16,974 nt of DNA, from positions 1 through 16,974 of the forward strand of contig CAMCWJ010000022.1 in assembly GCA_945882475.1 (NCBI GenBank). Direction: 5' to 3'. Positions 16,074-16,974 of this stretch are shown one piece after another. This stretch comes from Bifidobacterium breve (GTDB lineage: Bacteria; Actinomycetota; Actinomycetes; Mycobacteriales; Mycobacteriaceae). The notes beneath the pieces were generated by a model that was not told the origin of the DNA, did not search any database, and saw nothing but the letters and a program-made list of their open reading frames with translations. Position 1 is the first letter of the stretch, and each line of letters begins with the position of its first letter. The translations under genes were made by a program, and so were the position numbers.

Positions 16074-16974
16074 ATGGGCAGGCACAACCTCCCCGACTCC
16101 GGCGGATTCGCGGGCCCCGACGGCGACGACGGCGGTGTCTCGCCGGGCCGGCGGCGGCGGGCCGAAGGCACCCGACGCGGGGTGAGCGTCGGGGTGATCG
16201 TCGCCCTGATCGCGGTGGTGGCTCTGGTCGGCGGGGCGATCCTGTGGCAGTTTTTCGGAGACGCGCTCTCCCGCCGCTCAACCGACGCCGCGAATCAATG
16301 CCTGCAGGGTTCAGCGGACGTGGCCGTGGTCGCCGATCAGTCAATCGCGGCCAACGTCGAAGCGTTCGCCCAGATTTACAACGCCGAGGCCTCCCCGGTG
16401 GGCGATAAGTGCGTGAATGTAACTGTCACCGTTGGCGATTCGGATGCCGTCGTCAACGGCCTCACCGGCACCTGGCCGGCCGAGCTGGGTGGGCGCCCCG
16501 CGCTGTGGATCCCGGCGAGTTCGATTCCGTCGGCCCGGCTGCAGAGCGCGGTCGGCAAGCAGATCGTCAGCGATGCCCGGTCGCTGGTCACCTCGCCGGT
16601 GATGATCGCAACCCGGCCCCAACTCGCCGGCGCGCTGGCCGACCGGGACTGGGCCGCGCTGCCGGGTCTGCAGGCCGATCCGGTCGCGCTGGATGCGGTG
16701 AACCTGCCTGGCTGGGGGTCGCTGCGACTGGCGCTGCCGACCATCGGCGCCGCCGACGCGACCTACCTGACCGCCGAAGCCGTCGCCTCGGCCGCCGCGC
16801 CGCCGGGCGCACCGGCGACCGCCGGACTGGCCGCCGCGGCAACCCTGCTGGCCGGCCGGCCGGCCCTCGCCGATGCCACCGCCGATACCGCCTGGAACGC
16901 CCTGACCGCGGCCGGTGACCCGGCCGCCGCTGGCGTGCATGCGGTCGCGATCACCGAACAGCAGTTGTTCACCC
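16074..16974 (+). CDS. Rv1836c-like single-pass membrane protein, N-terminal part (window ends)
   Basis: 300 residues are visible and the frame is still open at the window edge; the M. tuberculosis counterpart is about 677 residues. A charged, glycine- and arginine-rich cytoplasmic segment (1-36) is followed by one membrane helix (about 37-61, VSVGVIVALIAVVALVGG). The rest should be outside the membrane. Two cysteines (C76 and C113) could form a disulfide. The region with VVNGLTGTW and RPALWIPASS resembles a type II solute-binding fold. In the full-length family a C-terminal von Willebrand A domain follows, but it is not visible here. The ATG directly follows the glcB TAG with no gap and no clear Shine-Dalgarno, suggesting read-on from glcB. 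The function is unknown. Confidence 0.85.
   Translation, partial: MGRHNLPDSGGFAGPDGDDGGVSPGRRRRAEGTRRGVSVGVIVALIAVVALVGGAILWQFFGDALSRRSTDAANQCLQGSADVAVVADQSIAANVEAFAQIYNAEASPVGDKCVNVTVTVGDSDAVVNGLTGTWPAELGGRPALWIPASSIPSARLQSAVGKQIVSDARSLVTSPVMIATRPQLAGALADRDWAALPGLQADPVALDAVNLPGWGSLRLALPTIGAADATYLTAEAVASAAAPPGAPATAGLAAAATLLAGRPALADATADTAWNALTAAGDPAAAGVHAVAITEQQLFT

Noticed and set aside
14508..16085. 525-residue open frame opposite glcB
   Set aside because: His/Gly/Asp/Val-rich shadow with no motif; glcB on the other strand is intact.

Overview
This is GC-rich chromosomal DNA from a mycobacterium (Mycobacterium in the broad sense). The gene order follows, from memory, the Mycobacterium tuberculosis Rv1859-Rv1836c neighbourhood: modC, modB, a short-chain dehydrogenase, an F420 oxidoreductase, ndh, a thioesterase, blaI, blaR, guaB1's partner gnd1, guaB1, two CBS-domain membrane proteins, glcB and an Rv1836c-like membrane protein. 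The window starts inside the 3' end of modC and ends inside the Rv1836c-like gene. Coding density is very high. No RNA genes, insertion sequences, CRISPR arrays or phage genes are visible, and no stretch of more than 300 bases lacks a gene.

Layout. Bases 1-1907 (minus strand) hold modB and modC, the membrane and ATPase parts of a molybdate importer. The binding protein modA, expected just upstream of modB, is absent. modC carries an in-frame 15-bp tandem repeat. Bases 1978-5056 (plus) hold a degenerate SDR, an F420-type oxidoreductase with a probable leaderless start, and the type II NADH dehydrogenase. Bases 5109-6467 hold a histidine kinase that looks like PrrB but has no response regulator beside it; M. 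tuberculosis has its urease genes here. Bases 6471-6887 (minus) hold a hotdog thioesterase whose stop lies 3 bp from the kinase stop. It is divergent from the run blaI, blaR (M56 protease), gnd1, guaB1 (6990-11252), which shares a 102-bp control region containing a candidate BlaI operator. After guaB1 come a small proline-rich ORF, two coupled CNNM/CBS membrane proteins, malate synthase G, and an Rv1836c-like protein that starts directly at the glcB stop.

How the genes fit together. Most are core metabolism: NADH re-oxidation, NADPH supply and pentose phosphates, purine salvage, and the glyoxylate shunt. Two regulatory units are embedded: the BlaI/BlaR repressor-protease pair and the orphan PrrB-like kinase next to ndh. 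The features most worth testing are the GC-hairpin, PPG-containing leader ORF coupled to the predicted Mg2+-transport-type CBS proteins, the orphan PrrB-like kinase, the repeat in modC, and the loss of modA.
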